A stretch of 64,000 bases of DNA from JAQBQZ01 sp964554765 (GCA_964554765.1 CAZKPS010000002.1:57436-121435), one strand, 5' to 3'. Positions 50,164-59,438 are shown, numbered from the stretch's first letter. Translations and numbers: made by a program. Notes: a model not told the origin generated them from the sequence alone.

Positions 50164-51099
50164 ATGGACACATCAACAATCCTTACAACCGTTCTTTCAC
50201 TTGTCGTTGTATTTCTATTTGCTATTCAAAAATTTAGTCATCAAATACAACGTGTTGCAGGAGATAAACTCAAAACAATTTTAAATAATTGGACCAATAC
50301 CCCAATTAAAGGTGTTGTAAGTGGTGCATTTATTACTAGCATCATGCAGTCTTCTACCGCAACCTCTGTGATTCTTGTTGGACTTGTTAATGCAGGAGTT
50401 ATTGCTTCATATAATGCAATAGGTGTTGTTATTGGTGCCAATATCGGTACCACAATTACCGCTCAACTCATTGCGCTCAATATGACCTATATAGCACCTA
50501 TCATTGTCATCGCCGGCTTTATTATTTCTCATACTCGCACACGTCTCAAAAAATACGGTAAATCAATTTTTTATTTTGGAATTATTTTTCTTTCCCTTTT
50601 TATCATTTCAAACATTGTCTCCCCTCTCAAAGATAATTTAGAACTACAAAAACTACTTGTTCTTATGTCGAGTCCGTACACTGCAATACTTGCAGGGGCG
50701 ATTATCACTGCAATACTCCAGTCGAGCTCCGTATTCACAGGACTTGTCATCATTCTTGGAGCACAAGGACTTATAGGACTCCCTGCTGCGATCGGATTCA
50801 TGTTGGGTTCAAACATTGGATCTCCACTCACCGCAATTATTGCAAGTACCAGTGCAAGTTTTGAAGCAAAAAAAGTCGCAGTTGCTCACATACTATTTAA
50901 TATTGTCGGAGTTATAATATTAATTCCTCTTATATACCCATTCATGTCACTCCTTCAACTTATAAGCAATGATACAACTCAACAGATAGTAAACGCTCAT
51001 TTCTTGTTTAATATAATATGTGCGATTATTTGTCTCATCTCTTTCAATTATTTTGAGAAGCTTGTTCGCAATACAACAAAGATGATGTATAAAAACTAG
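50164..51099 (+). CDS. Na/Pi-cotransporter-family (NptA/PNaS) membrane protein
   Basis: 311 aa with eight or so helices. The two inverted-repeat signatures are SGAFITSIMQSSTATSVILV and AGAIITAILQSSSVFTGLVI (QSS motifs), and GANIGTT / GSNIGSP each precede a helix. The PhoU-like cytoplasmic domain of longer members is absent. Likely imports phosphate with Na+, or another anion. Confidence 0.85.
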   Translation: MDTSTILTTVLSLVVVFLFAIQKFSHQIQRVAGDKLKTILNNWTNTPIKGVVSGAFITSIMQSSTATSVILVGLVNAGVIASYNAIGVVIGANIGTTITAQLIALNMTYIAPIIVIAGFIISHTRTRLKKYGKSIFYFGIIFLSLFIISNIVSPLKDNLELQKLLVLMSSPYTAILAGAIITAILQSSSVFTGLVIILGAQGLIGLPAAIGFMLGSNIGSPLTAIIASTSASFEAKKVAVAHILFNIVGVIILIPLIYPFMSLLQLISNDTTQQIVNAHFLFNIICAIICLISFNYFEKLVRNTTKMMYKN

Positions 51100-51124
51100 C
51101 AGCGTTTGCTTCGCAAACGCTGCT
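51100..51124. terminator. terminator hairpin
   Basis: AGCAGCGTTTGC, TTC, GCAAACGCTGCT, shared by the convergent 50164 and 51143 genes. Confidence 0.7.
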
Positions 51125-51142
51125 ACAAATGGAGGGGTTTAC

Positions 51143-51379
51143 TCACTTTTTGGCTTTTTGTTTCTTAGCATCTTTAGTCCTTTTCTCGGCCTCAGTGAGC
51201 CAGCCGTAGCCTTTGAAATATTTCACCACCTCATTAACACTCTCTCCAAACCTCGTCACACGACGGCGTCCAATCTGACCCGGACAACCACCATAGTAGC
51301 GATATTTTTCGTAATCTGTCATAACAACCACCTCTTTACGTCGAGGTGACCAACGCCATTCTTTCAGATAGTCAGCCAT
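51143..51379 (-). CDS. small basic hypothetical protein (78 aa)
   Basis: MADYLKEWRWSPRRKEVVVM, then TDYEKYRYYGGCPGQIGRRR and a lysine-rich tail. Not recognised; soluble and basic, so nucleic-acid binding is possible. Monocistronic between two terminators. Confidence 0.5.
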   Translation of the reverse strand: MADYLKEWRWSPRRKEVVVMTDYEKYRYYGGCPGQIGRRRVTRFGESVNEVVKYFKGYGWLTEAEKRTKDAKKQKAKK

Positions 51380-51433
51380 ATAATTTGAGTTGAGTTGAAG
51401 AACATTTTCTGTCTAGGCACACACCCAAACAAA

Positions 51434-51457
51434 AACGAGCCCAATTAAGGACTCGTT
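51434..51457. terminator. terminator of rplS
   Basis: Minus strand AACGAGTCCTTAATTGGGCTCGTT, followed by TTTTTG. Confidence 0.7.
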
Positions 51458-51492
51458 TATTTTTTCAACCAATTGAAAAGACTGACGAATCC

Positions 51493-51900
51493 TTAATTAG
51501 ACTCGCTGACCACTTCTGAAGAAGCAGATGTTTCTTCATCTTTTCGCATCATCTCTGCTCGCATTCGCTTTGAGAGTTCCTTCTGAGCTTTTTCTCGAAC
51601 ATAGTAGAGCTTTGCCTTTCGTACCTTTGCTCGTCTTACTACCTCGATCTTCTCTATGAGCGGAGAATAGAGTGGATAGATCTTCTCTACCCCATATCCA
51701 TTAGCAACACGTCGAACAGTGAGAGTTGCTCCCGCTTCTGTACCATGCTTTCGTGCGAGAACCATACCTTCGAAAATCTGAATTCGAGTCTTACCCTTTT
51801 CTTGAATCTTCTGATGTACCTTAACAACATCTCCAGGCCGAATATCCTGAGCTCGTCGCTCTTCTATATTTACATTTGCTGTTTTCGCAGTCGCTTTCAT
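51493..51900 (-). CDS. rplS: 50S ribosomal protein L19
   Basis: 135 aa. IRPGDVVKVHQKIQEKGKTR, IQIFEGMVLARKHG, ATLTVRRVANGYGVEKIYPL and RRAKVRKAKLYYVREK are the L19 signatures. The C-terminal 25 residues are a charged extension. No trmD is adjacent. The 51901-52083 interval has no gene; a TATAAT box for rplS lies near 51925. Confidence 0.96.
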   Translation of the reverse strand: MKATAKTANVNIEERRAQDIRPGDVVKVHQKIQEKGKTRIQIFEGMVLARKHGTEAGATLTVRRVANGYGVEKIYPLYSPLIEKIEVVRRAKVRKAKLYYVREKAQKELSKRMRAEMMRKDEETSASSEVVSESN

Positions 51901-52086
51901 AGGGTAGTAAAATTAAACTTTATTATTATACCTTGCTAAATTCTGTGTAATATCTATATTTATAAGCTTTTATATATAAATGGGGACGATTTACTAACAT
52001 CACCTTATACACATTTGACTTAAATTATTGTAAGACTTTAGCACATATTTCTTTTTAAGGCAACTTCATTTATAATCTTTAGATTG

Positions 52087-53052
52087 ATGTCAAACATATC
52101 GAAATTCTCTAAAAATAAAAGCGGTTTCACCCTGATTGAGCTATTGGTAACTATAGCCATCATAGGAATACTCAGTAGTGTAATACTCACATCTCTTAGA
52201 AATGCTAAGGAAAAAGCTATAAATTCTAATATCAGGTCAGCGCTTGCCCAACTAGTACCACTCGCCTCCGATATCGATAATCTCCAAGGAGAAGACGAGG
52301 GCGTGGCTGAGGATTTGAGTGCATGTCTAAGTTTATTCGAAAATGAAGATATACGTAAACTTATCAATTTTGCAGCCAGCCAAGCAGCAAAGCCAGGCAT
52401 ATATACAAACTGTTCTAAGAGCTCAAGAAATTATAATTTTACTTTTATGGCACCGAAGTTTGGTGATGATACAAACAGTTTTTGTGTTGATACCGATTCT
52501 GGAGTGAAAGAAGTTTCCAACGACAATAGACAAGCGATATTAGATAATTACTCTTGTAATGCAGTGACAGAATCGAGTGAGGCGGTCCCAGACAATACTG
52601 AGGAACAAAATAATACAAACCCTACTGAAGAACAAAATGATTCTGGCTCCGCAGATGATTCTCTTTCTATGACCGTATATATGGATTATTCTAGCAGTGA
52701 ATTAATCATTGGATTTAATCAGCCTATCGATGCAATTTCTGATCTCGGCTCAATACAAATATTAGATGCTAGTGGTGCAGATAAGACAATTTGGCAAAGT
52801 GGATTAATCGGATCCCCAGATGGTATTGAACAAACGTTTAGATATAGTATGGGTAGTCCCTTTTCAAACATATATGAAAACCCCTGCTTTATAGGTGATA
52901 CAGACCATCCATATGACCCAGAAATTGGAGAAAGAAATGGTCCATACCAAGCAGTGTTTGGAAATATAACAGGAGTACGTTCAGGATTTACAAATAGCAT
53001 CAGCGCCACAATAGACTTTAATTGCGGACAATACTATTCGTTATATCCCTAA
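52087..53052 (+). CDS. type IV prepilin-like protein
   Basis: 321 aa. The class III signal KSGFTLIELLVTIAIIGILS has the prepilin peptidase site (G before F, E at +5). The N-terminal helix continues into SLRNAKEKAINSNIRSALAQ as in pseudopilins. The large C-terminal domain has acidic low-complexity repeats (NTEEQNNTNPTEEQNDSGSA) and a cysteine-containing beta part. It would be assembled by the machinery that includes PilM/N/O at 57-59 kb. A TTG codon just before the ATG is not needed. Confidence 0.85.
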   Translation: MSNISKFSKNKSGFTLIELLVTIAIIGILSSVILTSLRNAKEKAINSNIRSALAQLVPLASDIDNLQGEDEGVAEDLSACLSLFENEDIRKLINFAASQAAKPGIYTNCSKSSRNYNFTFMAPKFGDDTNSFCVDTDSGVKEVSNDNRQAILDNYSCNAVTESSEAVPDNTEEQNNTNPTEEQNDSGSADDSLSMTVYMDYSSSELIIGFNQPIDAISDLGSIQILDASGADKTIWQSGLIGSPDGIEQTFRYSMGSPFSNIYENPCFIGDTDHPYDPEIGERNGPYQAVFGNITGVRSGFTNSISATIDFNCGQYYSLYP

Positions 53053-53055
53053 TAT

Positions 53056-53772
53056 TTAGCCAAGACTCTCTATTGCAGAGACAAAATCATCTGGAAAGGG
53101 AGATTCCACCTCAATGAGTCCACCCTTAAGATCATTAAATATGAGTCTTTTTGCATGAAGAGCAAGTCGTCTAAATCCATACACACTTTCTCTACCTGGA
53201 GCATAGAGCGAATCCGCAACCACAGGGTGGCCCAGTGCTTGCATATGTACACGGATTTGATGTGTTCTGCCCGTCTGTGGCCACAGTTCAAGAAGTGATG
53301 CCGGCATAGTATTTTTCACTACCTTGAATTTTGTTACTGCCTCACGAAGTTCTCCACGGGTTTTGTTACCTGTCGCCCACTTACGAACACTCCCTATTGC
53401 TCGACCAATAGGTCTCGCAATAATTCCCCTTTCGTCTTTCATTCTTCCGTATATAAATGCACTGTAAGTCTTTTTTATTTTTCTTTCTTTGAATTGCTCT
53501 TTCAAATGTTCATACCCCCTTTGGGTTTTTGCAATAAGAAGCACCCCTGAAGTCTCCTTGTCTAGGCGATGTACAATACCGTGTCTCTCTATTTTTTCTC
53601 CGTCTTCAAGCTCAATTGATTCCCCCACATCTTTTGCTTCAGGAAATTTTTTAACAACCCAATCAGAAATTGTTTTTTCCTTTGTTTTACCATCGCCGTG
53701 CACAGCAATACCTGAAGGTTTATCTATGGCGACAATGTCATTATCTTCAAAAAGAATTTTTATGTCTTTCAC
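53056..53772 (-). CDS. RluA-family 23S rRNA/tRNA pseudouridine synthase
   Basis: 238 aa. The catalytic motif is HRLDKETSGVLLIAKTQRGY near residue 70, with the Asp in RLD. The start IKILFEDNDIVAIDKPSGIA and the end WPQTGRTHQIRVHMQALGHP are family hallmarks. An S4 domain is absent. Which uridine is modified cannot be told. Its start overlaps the stop of the DUF475 gene (shared base 53772). Confidence 0.9.
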   Translation of the reverse strand: MKDIKILFEDNDIVAIDKPSGIAVHGDGKTKEKTISDWVVKKFPEAKDVGESIELEDGEKIERHGIVHRLDKETSGVLLIAKTQRGYEHLKEQFKERKIKKTYSAFIYGRMKDERGIIARPIGRAIGSVRKWATGNKTRGELREAVTKFKVVKNTMPASLLELWPQTGRTHQIRVHMQALGHPVVADSLYAPGRESVYGFRRLALHAKRLIFNDLKGGLIEVESPFPDDFVSAIESLG

Positions 53773-54698
53773 TAAGATATTTTAGTTATTTTGAGATGGT
53801 AATGAGACTTGAGGAAGAAATAGCCAACAGTAGCAAAAGTAACCACAGGTGAGACCCATTCAGGGAGATCAAAATGGAACGCATGGAGAAGCATTATAAG
53901 TCCAAGGAAGAATATAGAATACATAGCCCCATTTTTAAGGAATATATATTTCTTCACGTTCTCAACATTTGAAATTGTAAGCTGTCGAAGAACGATTGCT
54001 CCGATACCATTACCAATAAGAATAAGAGGTACGGAAAGTGTAAACGCGAATGCGCCGAGCACTCCATCGATAGAAAATGTCGCATCAATCACTTCAAGGT
54101 ATAGAATTTTGCTGACGTCTGATTTTTTTGATGATCCGTGAAGAAGTTCTTTTTCTGCTTTTTCTGCATTTTCCTTAAATCCGTGTGTGATGAAAAACGC
54201 AGTCGAACCAACCACAGCACCAAACGCCATCATCGGATTAACCTTTAATGCCTCCCAAACAACCACAGCGAGAATTATTGATACGACTGCAAAAAACCAA
54301 ACTCCCTGTCGATGAAAAAATGCCTCTCCTACAAGCCCATATGTTTTCTTCTCAAGGAATAGCCAATGAAAAAAAAGAAACACAAGAAAGATTCCACCGC
54401 CCGCCATAAGTATAGGTGCCGACTCGTGGATTGATTCTGCTACAATAGGGTCATTTGAAAACGTAGCGGTAAAAGCACCTAAAAAACCTAGTTCAGGGTT
54501 TGTAGCCCAAATAATCACCCAAGGGAGAAATCCTCTAATAATAAACACTGCAAAGAGGATTCCATAGAAGAGGAACCACTTTCGCGCCTTCGGAGACATC
54601 GTCTCAAGCACCTCCGCGTTAACAATAGCGTTATCAGCACTTGAAATAATTTCGAATAATGCAAGACCAAGTATGGTCAAAATTGATGCGGTAATCAT
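53772..54698 (-). CDS. DUF475/TerC-superfamily membrane protein
   Basis: 308 aa, seven or more helices. The paired motifs EIISSADNAIVNAEVL and LEVIDATFSIDGVLGAFAFT, with acidic residues inside helices, are typical of the TerC/DUF475 superfamily, associated with metal-ion efflux (Mn) or tellurite phenotype. Substrate not known. Operonic with the pseudouridine synthase. Confidence 0.85.
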   Translation of the reverse strand: MITASILTILGLALFEIISSADNAIVNAEVLETMSPKARKWFLFYGILFAVFIIRGFLPWVIIWATNPELGFLGAFTATFSNDPIVAESIHESAPILMAGGGIFLVFLFFHWLFLEKKTYGLVGEAFFHRQGVWFFAVVSIILAVVVWEALKVNPMMAFGAVVGSTAFFITHGFKENAEKAEKELLHGSSKKSDVSKILYLEVIDATFSIDGVLGAFAFTLSVPLILIGNGIGAIVLRQLTISNVENVKKYIFLKNGAMYSIFFLGLIMLLHAFHFDLPEWVSPVVTFATVGYFFLKSHYHLKITKIS

Positions 54699-54754
54699 TC
54701 AAATAGTATAGCACCTATTGATAAATTCCAAAAAATGGTTATTATTATCAAACC

Positions 54755-54827
54755 GGGCGATTAGCTCAGTTGGTAGAGCAATTCATTTACACTGAAAAGG
54801 TCACAGGTTCGAGTCCTGTATCGCCCA
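54755..54827 (+). tRNA. tRNA-Val (anticodon TAC)
   Basis: Acceptor GGGCGAT/ATCGCCC, D arm GCTC...GAGC, anticodon loop TTTACAC, T arm ACAGG TTCGAGT CCTGT. CCA is not encoded. Confidence 0.95.
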
Positions 54828-54880
54828 CAAAAATACAAAAACACGAGATAATGTCTCGTGTTTTTGTATTTTTGTGGGCG
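54822..54880 (+). terminator. long palindromic terminator mirroring tRNA-Val 3' end
   Basis: A 59-bp inverted repeat: CGCCCACAAAAATACAAAAA and its complement around ACGAGA...TCTCGT. The first six bases are the tRNA 3' end. The following stretch to 55039 has no gene, only partial copies of the tRNA-Val T arm (for example TCGAGAGTCCTGTAT near 54983). Confidence 0.85.
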
Positions 54881-55039
54881 ATAGGAAGCAAATAGTTTTG
54901 CTTCCGTACAGGACTCGAAAGGATTTTCTATGTTTATAAGATTTTAATAAATCGAATAAACAAGAAAATCACCTGCGACGGTAGTCGAGAGTCCTGTATT
55001 TTGTAATCCAAACCTGTAAGGTTCGAGAGTCCCGATCAT

Positions 55040-55681
55040 CTACCCCAACCTCTTCCCATCCCTTCCCCATTCCTGAACCTTACCTGCCCTCCTCTCTACA
55101 GGATCAGCAATACGTAACATCTTTATATTTTTCTCTGGTGCCACTTTAAAATGTTTCAGACTATCAAGAAGCACTGATATTTCCCAAAGATCTTTTTCTT
55201 CGGTCACCCAATTACCTTTAAACTTCCGAAGGTCGTAGGGGTTCGAAAAACTCCGTAGTGTCTTTCGTCCATCCTTGTCCATAAACCATTCGTGAAAATA
55301 CGACATCGCAAGCTCGCGAATCGTCTTGTATACAGGATCACGATAACGGATGGTTCCGTGATTGGTCTTGCTCACACATCCCCAATATCCATTTATTTTA
55401 TAGGGAGCAATGACATGATCCACATCATCATCTGTTGATTTCATATCCATAATGAGTGGTTTGTATCCATGTATCCAAAGTGCGAGTGCTCCGAGGAGTG
55501 CACCCTCAAGACAATGTGCTTTATTCTCTCGGAGTGTCCGTCTTGGAGATTTGTTTGTCTCCCCTTCGAGTTCAAAATTAGTCGGGATATCATCGATGAA
55601 GTCTTGGATCTTCTCGGGAGTATTGAGTTTCTCTAAAATCGAGAGTTCTGATTTTGTAAGATTGAGTTTTTTTAAATCCAT
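55040..55681 (-). CDS. conserved hypothetical protein, possible transglutaminase-like fold
   Basis: 213 aa. The block NKAHCLEGALLGALALWIHG, then DDDVDHVIAPYKINGYWGCV and HGTIRYRDPVYKTIRELAMS, has an invariant-looking Cys, His and Asp in the order of transglutaminase/NlpC-like enzymes. I recall similar proteins only as uncharacterised. No signal peptide. Overlaps the next gene by 10 bp. Confidence 0.55.
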   Translation of the reverse strand: MDLKKLNLTKSELSILEKLNTPEKIQDFIDDIPTNFELEGETNKSPRRTLRENKAHCLEGALLGALALWIHGYKPLIMDMKSTDDDVDHVIAPYKINGYWGCVSKTNHGTIRYRDPVYKTIRELAMSYFHEWFMDKDGRKTLRSFSNPYDLRKFKGNWVTEEKDLWEISVLLDSLKHFKVAPEKNIKMLRIADPVERRAGKVQEWGRDGKRLG

Positions 55682-56208
55682 AAATAATTCCTAATGAAAA
55701 ATACTATAACCGCAACAATAACAAGCAATATCTCAAGATAAAAGAGTGGGCTTATAAGAAGATGTCTCCACAAGTTTTTCCAAGTCGATAAAGTAAATTC
55801 TCTTCTTCTAAATAATGTATACTCTTTTTTCGAAAAAGGTTTAAGCCAACCAATACCCACAGAAGAAAAAATCGAATCGCAAACAAAATGACTCCACGGA
55901 CAAAGCCAGAGAAGAAGTCCTAATACTTTTCCAAAATTAGAATCTGTAAGCAGAAAAATAAAGAGACCGATAGCAAGCCAAAGAAGTGGTATATGAGTGA
56001 TGTGATCCCTGTGCCCAGTTAATGCAGTCACACTCGTTGTTTTCTTTTTAAGGAAACTAAAAAATACATCGAGGTCTGGACCATCACCAAGCAGTGCCCC
56101 GATTGTAAGGAGAATTGCCTGCTCATTAGGAGTAAGTGTAAGTCCAGATAAAGTAACAACCCCGAGAGCTGTGAGATACCCTGCTGCAATGTGACCTGGT
56201 AATACCAT
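55672..56208 (-). CDS. YdjM/DUF457-type membrane metal hydrolase
   Basis: 178 aa with four or five helices. LPGHIAAGYL supplies the first His, LLGDGPDLDVFFSF an acidic site, and GHRDHITHIPLLWL plus PWSHFVCDSIFS further His/Asp: the pattern of LexA-regulated YdjM-like membrane hydrolases. Substrate unknown. Confidence 0.75.
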   Translation of the reverse strand: MVLPGHIAAGYLTALGVVTLSGLTLTPNEQAILLTIGALLGDGPDLDVFFSFLKKKTTSVTALTGHRDHITHIPLLWLAIGLFIFLLTDSNFGKVLGLLLWLCPWSHFVCDSIFSSVGIGWLKPFSKKEYTLFRRREFTLSTWKNLWRHLLISPLFYLEILLVIVAVIVFFIRNYLWI

Positions 56209-56747
56209 AGGGTTAGTTTAGCATAAAAAATAATTGGATTTGTTGTCACGGATATTTTGCTCGTTGTCTCTCGCAAAATTCCTCGACCCTGACTCGCTCC
56301 CCGCTAGGACATCGGTTGTTACACAACCAGTATCCCGATTGGAGATTTTATTTCGTAAACTCATAAAATCTGCTCAATCGGGCTTCGGCAAGCCATCCCA
56401 GGCTTGCCAGGATCGTGAGTACACTCATCGGTCACAAGTATTTTTCCGCTGAAAAATCTCGCGACCCCGACTCGTGCCATCGCACTCCGTCTTTCGATTC
56501 CTAGCGGTTCCTCCAGCGACAAAAAAACACCGAGTAATTCTCGGTGTTTTTTTGTCGGGTGCCCCCGCTAGGAATATCTCCCTCGACTAAACTTTTGCCG
56601 TCGCAAAAGTTTGTCTGGTCACCGCCTCGTATTTTTCTCTACTGAGAAAAATATACTCCGGCGTTCGATTCCTAGACGAAAGTGCGTTTAGCACTTTCTC
56701 GGGGGCATAAATAAAAAAAGCGCCCTAAAGCGCTCTTTTTTTATTTA
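56209..56747. other. gene-free stretch with tRNA-Arg 3'-end fragments
   Basis: No convincing ORF. TGCCCCCGCTAGGAAT at 56560 repeats the 3' end of the tRNA-Arg gene exactly; CCCCGCTAGGA recurs at 56299, and the inverse CGATTCCTAGCGG lies at 56495. Palindromes at 56520-56555 (AAAAAACACCGAG...CTCGGTGTTTTTT) and 56701-56754 resemble the tRNA-linked terminators. The stretch looks like decayed insertion sites at the tRNA. Confidence 0.5.
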
Positions 56748-56754
56748 TGCCCCC
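56701..56754 (-). terminator. long palindromic terminator mirroring tRNA-Arg 3' end
   Basis: GGGGGCATAAATAAAAAAAG and its complement around a CGC...GCG core, with a 2-nt imperfection. One arm includes the tRNA 3' end. Confidence 0.8.
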
Positions 56755-56819
56755 GCTAGGAATCGAACCTAGAATAACGGCTTAGAAGTCCGCAGTTATA
56801 TCCATTTAACTACAGGGGC
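56748..56819 (-). tRNA. tRNA-Arg (anticodon TCT)
   Basis: Acceptor GCCCCTG/CGGGGGC, D stem GTTA/TAAC, anticodon loop CTTCTAA, T arm CTAGG TTCGATT CCTAG. The pair next to the loop (31-39) is A-G. CCA is not encoded. Confidence 0.92.
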
Positions 56820-56851
56820 AATTGGTGAAAGACCGTTACAAATTAACACAA

Positions 56852-57169
56852 TTATTGAGCTGGGTCAATTGAGACTTTTTTGTTGGACTCAATAATCCTA
56901 AACTCATCTGCCCTCTTACTGTATATATCTATCATTTGTCTTAATTGTTCTGCATTCACACCTGTTTTAGGTGAAAACTGCTTATCGATTCTTATCATAT
57001 TTCTTTCCCCGACCGCCAAATAGAGATTAATTTGAAACAATATTGAACCTAGTAGTGCGACAATAAAAAGTGTAAAAATAATTCTCCAGTCCTTATCCGC
57101 ATCACTCCCGATATTTCTAAAGAAGTGTACTACTTTTTTCCAAAAAATTTTTGGTGTCAGTCTTTTCAT
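56852..57169 (-). CDS. small membrane protein at the end of the pilus cluster
   Basis: 105 aa with one helix (WRIIFTLFIVALLGSILFQI) and a polar C-terminus (AEQLRQMIDIYSKRADEFRI). Not recognised. It is 16 bp downstream of the PilO-like gene, on the same strand, so it may be a PilP-like or accessory component, though no PilP motif is visible. Confidence 0.55.
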   Translation of the reverse strand: MKRLTPKIFWKKVVHFFRNIGSDADKDWRIIFTLFIVALLGSILFQINLYLAVGERNMIRIDKQFSPKTGVNAEQLRQMIDIYSKRADEFRIIESNKKVSIDPAQ

Positions 57170-57185
57170 TTAATTTATGAATTGA

Positions 57186-57818
57186 TTAGCTATTTGTATC
57201 ATTAACAACCTTCTCTTCAAGATCACCGGAATCATTTGAAGTTGGGGTATTTGTCTTTTTGACTGCCCATACAATCATCCCTACCTTGAGTTGCCACTCT
57301 CTGACGCCAGATTTCTTCTTACCATTTACTATCGAATCTTCTGTTTTCACATTAGTGAGTGTAAATGAATTTATTGTCGATTTATATGGCAACCTCTCCA
57401 ATAGACCGAGCAGATTGACCATCCCTGACCATTTACCATTACTACTTATGACAAGTGTAAGTTTCTCTTTGCCTGGCGCATTAGATTCAACACTCGAGTC
57501 TTCTGTGACTGAATCAACAGATCCTGTGACACCCACTTCCTTCATAAGACCCTCTATAGTTTGAATAAAATTAACTATTGAATCATGCCTCAAAAACAAT
57601 GCGGAGACCGTTTCCCCCTCAGCGACTGTTACTCGAAGATTTTGCTCTATATCCTGCAGATTTTTGAGCTTTACCTCTGCAGCTCTTGTTGCTTCATAAA
57701 AATTGGCAACGTCTTTTTTACTTTCATTTAGGCTGTTATAGAAATATGCATATATCAATGCGCTTAAAAACGCCAAGATAAGAGAAGATATGAGAAGTAT
57801 GTTATTTTTTTTACTCAT
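57186..57818 (-). CDS. pilO: PilO-like type IV pilus inner-membrane protein
   Basis: 210 aa. One N-terminal helix (ILLISSLILAFLSALIYAYF), a coiled coil (YEATRAAEVKLKNLQDIEQN) and a periplasmic-type ferredoxin-like domain (LTLVISSNGKWSGMVNLLGL, LERLPYK) match PilO layout. Assigned by topology and by position after PilM and PilN; direct sequence similarity is weak. Confidence 0.65.
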   Translation of the reverse strand: MSKKNNILLISSLILAFLSALIYAYFYNSLNESKKDVANFYEATRAAEVKLKNLQDIEQNLRVTVAEGETVSALFLRHDSIVNFIQTIEGLMKEVGVTGSVDSVTEDSSVESNAPGKEKLTLVISSNGKWSGMVNLLGLLERLPYKSTINSFTLTNVKTEDSIVNGKKKSGVREWQLKVGMIVWAVKKTNTPTSNDSGDLEEKVVNDTNS

Positions 57819-57835
57819 TGTATAAATCCTATTTT

Positions 57836-58369
57836 CTAAAACTTGCCAAGTAATGTGATACTAAATTTTACATCTGTCTGTTTTGCAAGGTTTGATACAG
57901 GAAGATCCACAGAAGTAAACATTAATTCCTTTTTAAGATTGTTGGAGAACATCAATAGGCTTGCACGGTCCTTTGCCACCCCTTGAATGTTAATACTGCT
58001 CTGTGCTCGAACACCTCGTGTGTATCCAAGGGATATAATGGATATATTAGTTGTTGTCTGGTCTAGAATCGCATTTATTGCTGCATATAGCCGAGTCTCG
58101 TCCGGTTTTGCGAGAGCAAGATCAGACTGAATTTGATTCATAGTTGTAGTTAAACCATCCTTATCTTTTAATTTTATCTGTTTTGAAAGTGTGTCTGACT
58201 GTAACTCGAGTGTTGATTTCTGAGACTCAAGTGAGATATACGATGGAAACAAGAGTGCAGTATTGATAACAAAAAAAACAGAGACAGAGAACAAGAAAAC
58301 AACAATGAGTCTTATTCTATACTCCTTAAAAAGTTTTTTCTTGTGTTGTTCTGGTAGAAGTGTGAACAT
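57836..58369 (-). CDS. pilN: PilN-like type IV pilus inner-membrane protein
   Basis: 177 aa. A short cytoplasmic N-terminus (MFTLLPEQHKKKLFKEYRIR) that would bind PilM, one helix (LIVVFLFSVSVFFVINTALL), a coiled coil (LESQKSTLELQSDTLSKQIK) and a small domain (INIQGVAKDRASLLMFSNNL). Topology and gene order PilM-PilN-PilO support the call. Confidence 0.7.
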   Translation of the reverse strand: MFTLLPEQHKKKLFKEYRIRLIVVFLFSVSVFFVINTALLFPSYISLESQKSTLELQSDTLSKQIKLKDKDGLTTTMNQIQSDLALAKPDETRLYAAINAILDQTTTNISIISLGYTRGVRAQSSINIQGVAKDRASLLMFSNNLKKELMFTSVDLPVSNLAKQTDVKFSITLLGKF

Positions 58370-58378
58370 ATATTATGA

Positions 58379-59431
58379 TTATACCTCAGTTGGCAGTACG
58401 AGACCCAGAGCTGTTGCATACGAAAGGGAGTCTTCAAAAGAAATCTCGGGCACTGTGTCTTTATAATAATCAATATTGGTCCAAACATTCGATATTTCAA
58501 CAGGCATTTTGAGAGACGAGGAGAGATAGTCAGCAAATCCAGGAATCGCAGCGTCTTTACCGCAAAGAATTATCTTTTGAACTGGAGACCCTCCTCCATT
58601 TGTTTGCTTTATCCAGTATGCCGAAACACGTAATATTTCATCTCGAAGAACAGATATAGTCGAAGCGAGTCCTGTTGCGAATGACTCACCATCGCCCGTT
58701 GTCTTAAACAGACCTTCCTTGTACTTAATCTTGCGCGCTTCTTCAATATCAACCCCAAATTGCTTTTGAATCGCACTTGTAAGTTGTGCTCCTCCAAAGC
58801 TTGTTGTGGAACTGAACTGTACAAACCCATATTCCACAACACCCAGCATTGTCTTCTCTCGAGAGAGGTACACAAGCAAATGAGATCCGACATAATTTCT
58901 CTCAACAATTGATCTCGAAAGTGCCCCCGATTCAACCATATATGATACCGCCACCATACCACACTCTTCGAGAATGGAATTATATTTGTTTATGACATCG
59001 CGAGAGACCACAGACACTACTGCTATCTTTATATCCTTTTTAGGAAGAATATAATAATCAAATAGCGCTTCAGTGTCTTGAATAGGAACATTTTCCTCGA
59101 GATGAAATTCGATGTTGTTACGAATTTCTTGTGAAGTATCTCCTGTTACCTCCATTGTAAAAAGATATGTCTCTTCTTCTGGTAGTGACATTTTTACATA
59201 GGTAATACCTTCAGTTCGTTTTATTTCTTTAAGTACATTTTTAAGAGATTCATTACTCAGAACGCTCTCATTAGGCTCGAAAGCTCTTTTCCCGTATCGC
59301 CCAAGTTTAAAACTTTCTCCTGTACTTTGGAGCTCTGCAAAATGCAATGACTCTCGACCAATATCGAGACCCACATAAGAAAATTTTAAGAATCGTGGTG
59401 TAGGAAAAAATTCAAAAATCTTTTTAAACAT
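58379..59431 (-). CDS. pilM: type IV pilus assembly ATPase-like protein PilM
   Basis: 350 aa from the ATG at 59431 (MFKKIFEFFPTPRFLKFSYV); the frame to 59506 is spacer. Actin-like fold: phosphate-1 SYVGLDIGRESLHFAEL, GGGSPVQKIILCGKDAAIPG (adenosine motif), SLPEEETYLFTMEV. PilM links the cytoplasmic pilus ATPases to PilN. A TATAAT box ends 7 nt before the ATG (leaderless). Confidence 0.9.
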   Translation of the reverse strand: MFKKIFEFFPTPRFLKFSYVGLDIGRESLHFAELQSTGESFKLGRYGKRAFEPNESVLSNESLKNVLKEIKRTEGITYVKMSLPEEETYLFTMEVTGDTSQEIRNNIEFHLEENVPIQDTEALFDYYILPKKDIKIAVVSVVSRDVINKYNSILEECGMVAVSYMVESGALSRSIVERNYVGSHLLVYLSREKTMLGVVEYGFVQFSSTTSFGGAQLTSAIQKQFGVDIEEARKIKYKEGLFKTTGDGESFATGLASTISVLRDEILRVSAYWIKQTNGGGSPVQKIILCGKDAAIPGFADYLSSSLKMPVEISNVWTNIDYYKDTVPEISFEDSLSYATALGLVLPTEV

Positions 59432-59438
59432 TAGTCTA

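Noticed and set aside
49832..50237. Plus-strand ORFs around tRNA-Leu
   Set aside because: They read through the tRNA and its palindromic terminator; none has a plausible start.
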